Assembly (NCBI GenBank): GCA_013139755.1 | Contig: WTAG01000591.1 | Span: forward strand, 1-5,104 | From: Methylomarinum sp. | GTDB taxonomy: Bacteria > Pseudomonadota > Gammaproteobacteria > Methylococcales > Methylomonadaceae | Direction: 5' to 3' | Length of the DNA: 5,104 bases | Shown: one piece after another, positions 4,871-5,104 of the stretch | Position numbering within the stretch: position 1 is the stretch's first letter | Layout of the letters: each line of letters begins with the position of its first letter | Made by a program: the position numbers and the translations under genes | Notes under the pieces: model-generated | Database searches by the model: none | The model's input: the letters and a program-made list of their open reading frames with translations, nothing else | Told to the model about the DNA's origin: nothing

Positions 4871-4961
4871 TTGTTCAAAAGTTCTGGCACTCTATAATTA
4901 CTCCTCACTCCAGCCTTCGCCCTCTGGATAAGGAGATAAGATCTCAAAACTTTTTGAACAA
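4871..4961. repeat. Nested inverted-repeat element, REP-like core
   Basis: The outer arms are TTGTTCAAAAGTT (4871-4883) and AACTTTTTGAACAA (4948-4961), reverse complements apart from one extra T. Inside lie TTACTCCT (4898-4905) against AGGAGATAA (4931-4939) with one bulged A, and CCAG (4910-4913) against CTGG (4924-4927). All pair in register, so the whole 91 nt can fold into one long interrupted stem. The core (CTCCTCACTCCAG...CCCTCTGG) resembles a degenerate copy of the C-rich/G-rich palindromic repeats scattered between genes of many proteobacteria. It may be a small non-autonomous repeat or a structured RNA. No transposase is visible nearby. Confidence 0.5.
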
Positions 4962-5000
4962 CTAACAGAAAGAGCCCCCTATCTTTCCTCATCACTTAAT

Positions 5001-5104
5001 TTAGATCCAATTATCTATGCGTAATGCCTCAACACGCTCAAACTCTTTTACATTATTAGTCACTAAGATAAGCCCTTCACTACGTGCATGTCCTGCAATA
5101 TGAA
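5001..5104 (-). CDS. vapC: VapC-type PIN-domain toxin, C-terminal 33 residues only
   Basis: The minus strand from the right edge reads HIAGHARSEGLILVTNN, then VKEFERVEALRIDNWI, and stops at TAA (5003-5001). This is the conserved C-terminal end of VapC-like PIN-domain ribonucleases: the IA-x-HA helix, the LVTNN strand end, the EF-x-RV segment and the closing LR-x-x-NW. VapC toxins cut RNA, often tRNA or rRNA, using a Mg-binding cluster of acidic residues, and are held inactive by a VapB antitoxin usually encoded just upstream. Most of the toxin, its catalytic Asp residues and any vapB lie beyond the right edge, so completeness cannot be judged. The gene converges on the prepilin cluster. Confidence 0.85.
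   Translation of the reverse strand, partial: HIAGHARSEGLILVTNNVKEFERVEALRIDNWI

Larger units (their letters stand above)
4667..5000. other. Intergenic stretch between the prepilin cluster and vapC
   Basis: About 330 nt without a supported gene, between convergent neighbours. It holds a pair of abutting palindromes, a terminator-like hairpin, a G-rich run (GGGGTGGGGGG, 4814-4824) and a nested inverted-repeat element. Short minus-strand frames exist here, including a 42-codon one over the inverted-repeat element, but none shows a protein family. Confidence 0.6.

Noticed and set aside
1..5104. CRISPR array or insertion sequence with transposase
   Set aside because: No regularly spaced direct repeats of 20-40 nt and no transposase motif were found on either strand.

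Overview
This is an accessory-type, AT-rich bacterial region. The best-supported content is: the 5' two-thirds of a minus-strand UvrD/HelD-type helicase at the left edge (1-1312), a decayed Fic gene (about 1430-1560), a plus-strand cluster of a small membrane protein and two type IV prepilin/GspG-like pseudopilin proteins (2032-4666), and the last 33 codons of a VapC-type PIN toxin on the minus strand at the right edge (5001-5104). The gene families suggest a Gram-negative bacterium, most likely a gammaproteobacterium, but nothing here fixes the genus.

Left part (1-1312): the helicase reads leftwards out of the window. Its N-terminal region, the Q-motif-like region, Walker A, motif Ia, motif Ib and the start of an inserted segment are visible; motif II and the rest lie outside. 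Middle left (1313-2031): no complete recognisable gene. It holds the Fic remnant (intact HPFREGNGR motif, one frameshift, no N-terminal body), an unrecognised 51-codon ORF, a cluster of TTACAA/TTGTAA repeats beside a sequence resembling a tRNA 3' end, and a 67-codon open frame without a start codon that contains a 9-bp inverted repeat. It looks like a scar of past insertions and deletions.

Centre (2032-4666): a 106-residue protein with four predicted membrane segments, then a 488-residue prepilin-like protein and a 234-residue prepilin-like protein. Both prepilins have a peptidase cleavage site with Glu at +5, one hydrophobic helix, and the order of short motifs typical of GspG-type pseudopilins (LP/FP, W-x-GPYL, DGWG, S-x-G). 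The larger one carries in addition a cysteine-rich region of four or five C-x6-W/F repeats. No prepilin peptidase, ATPase or platform protein is encoded here, so the proteins would need pilus or type II secretion machinery encoded elsewhere. A tip, adhesive or minor-pilin role is inference.

Right part (4667-5000): no gene. It has two tight palindromes after the last prepilin gene, a terminator-like hairpin with seven Ts, and a nested inverted-repeat element whose core resembles the degenerate palindromic repeats found between proteobacterial genes. The VapC, Fic and insertion-scar features point to a variable chromosomal region.
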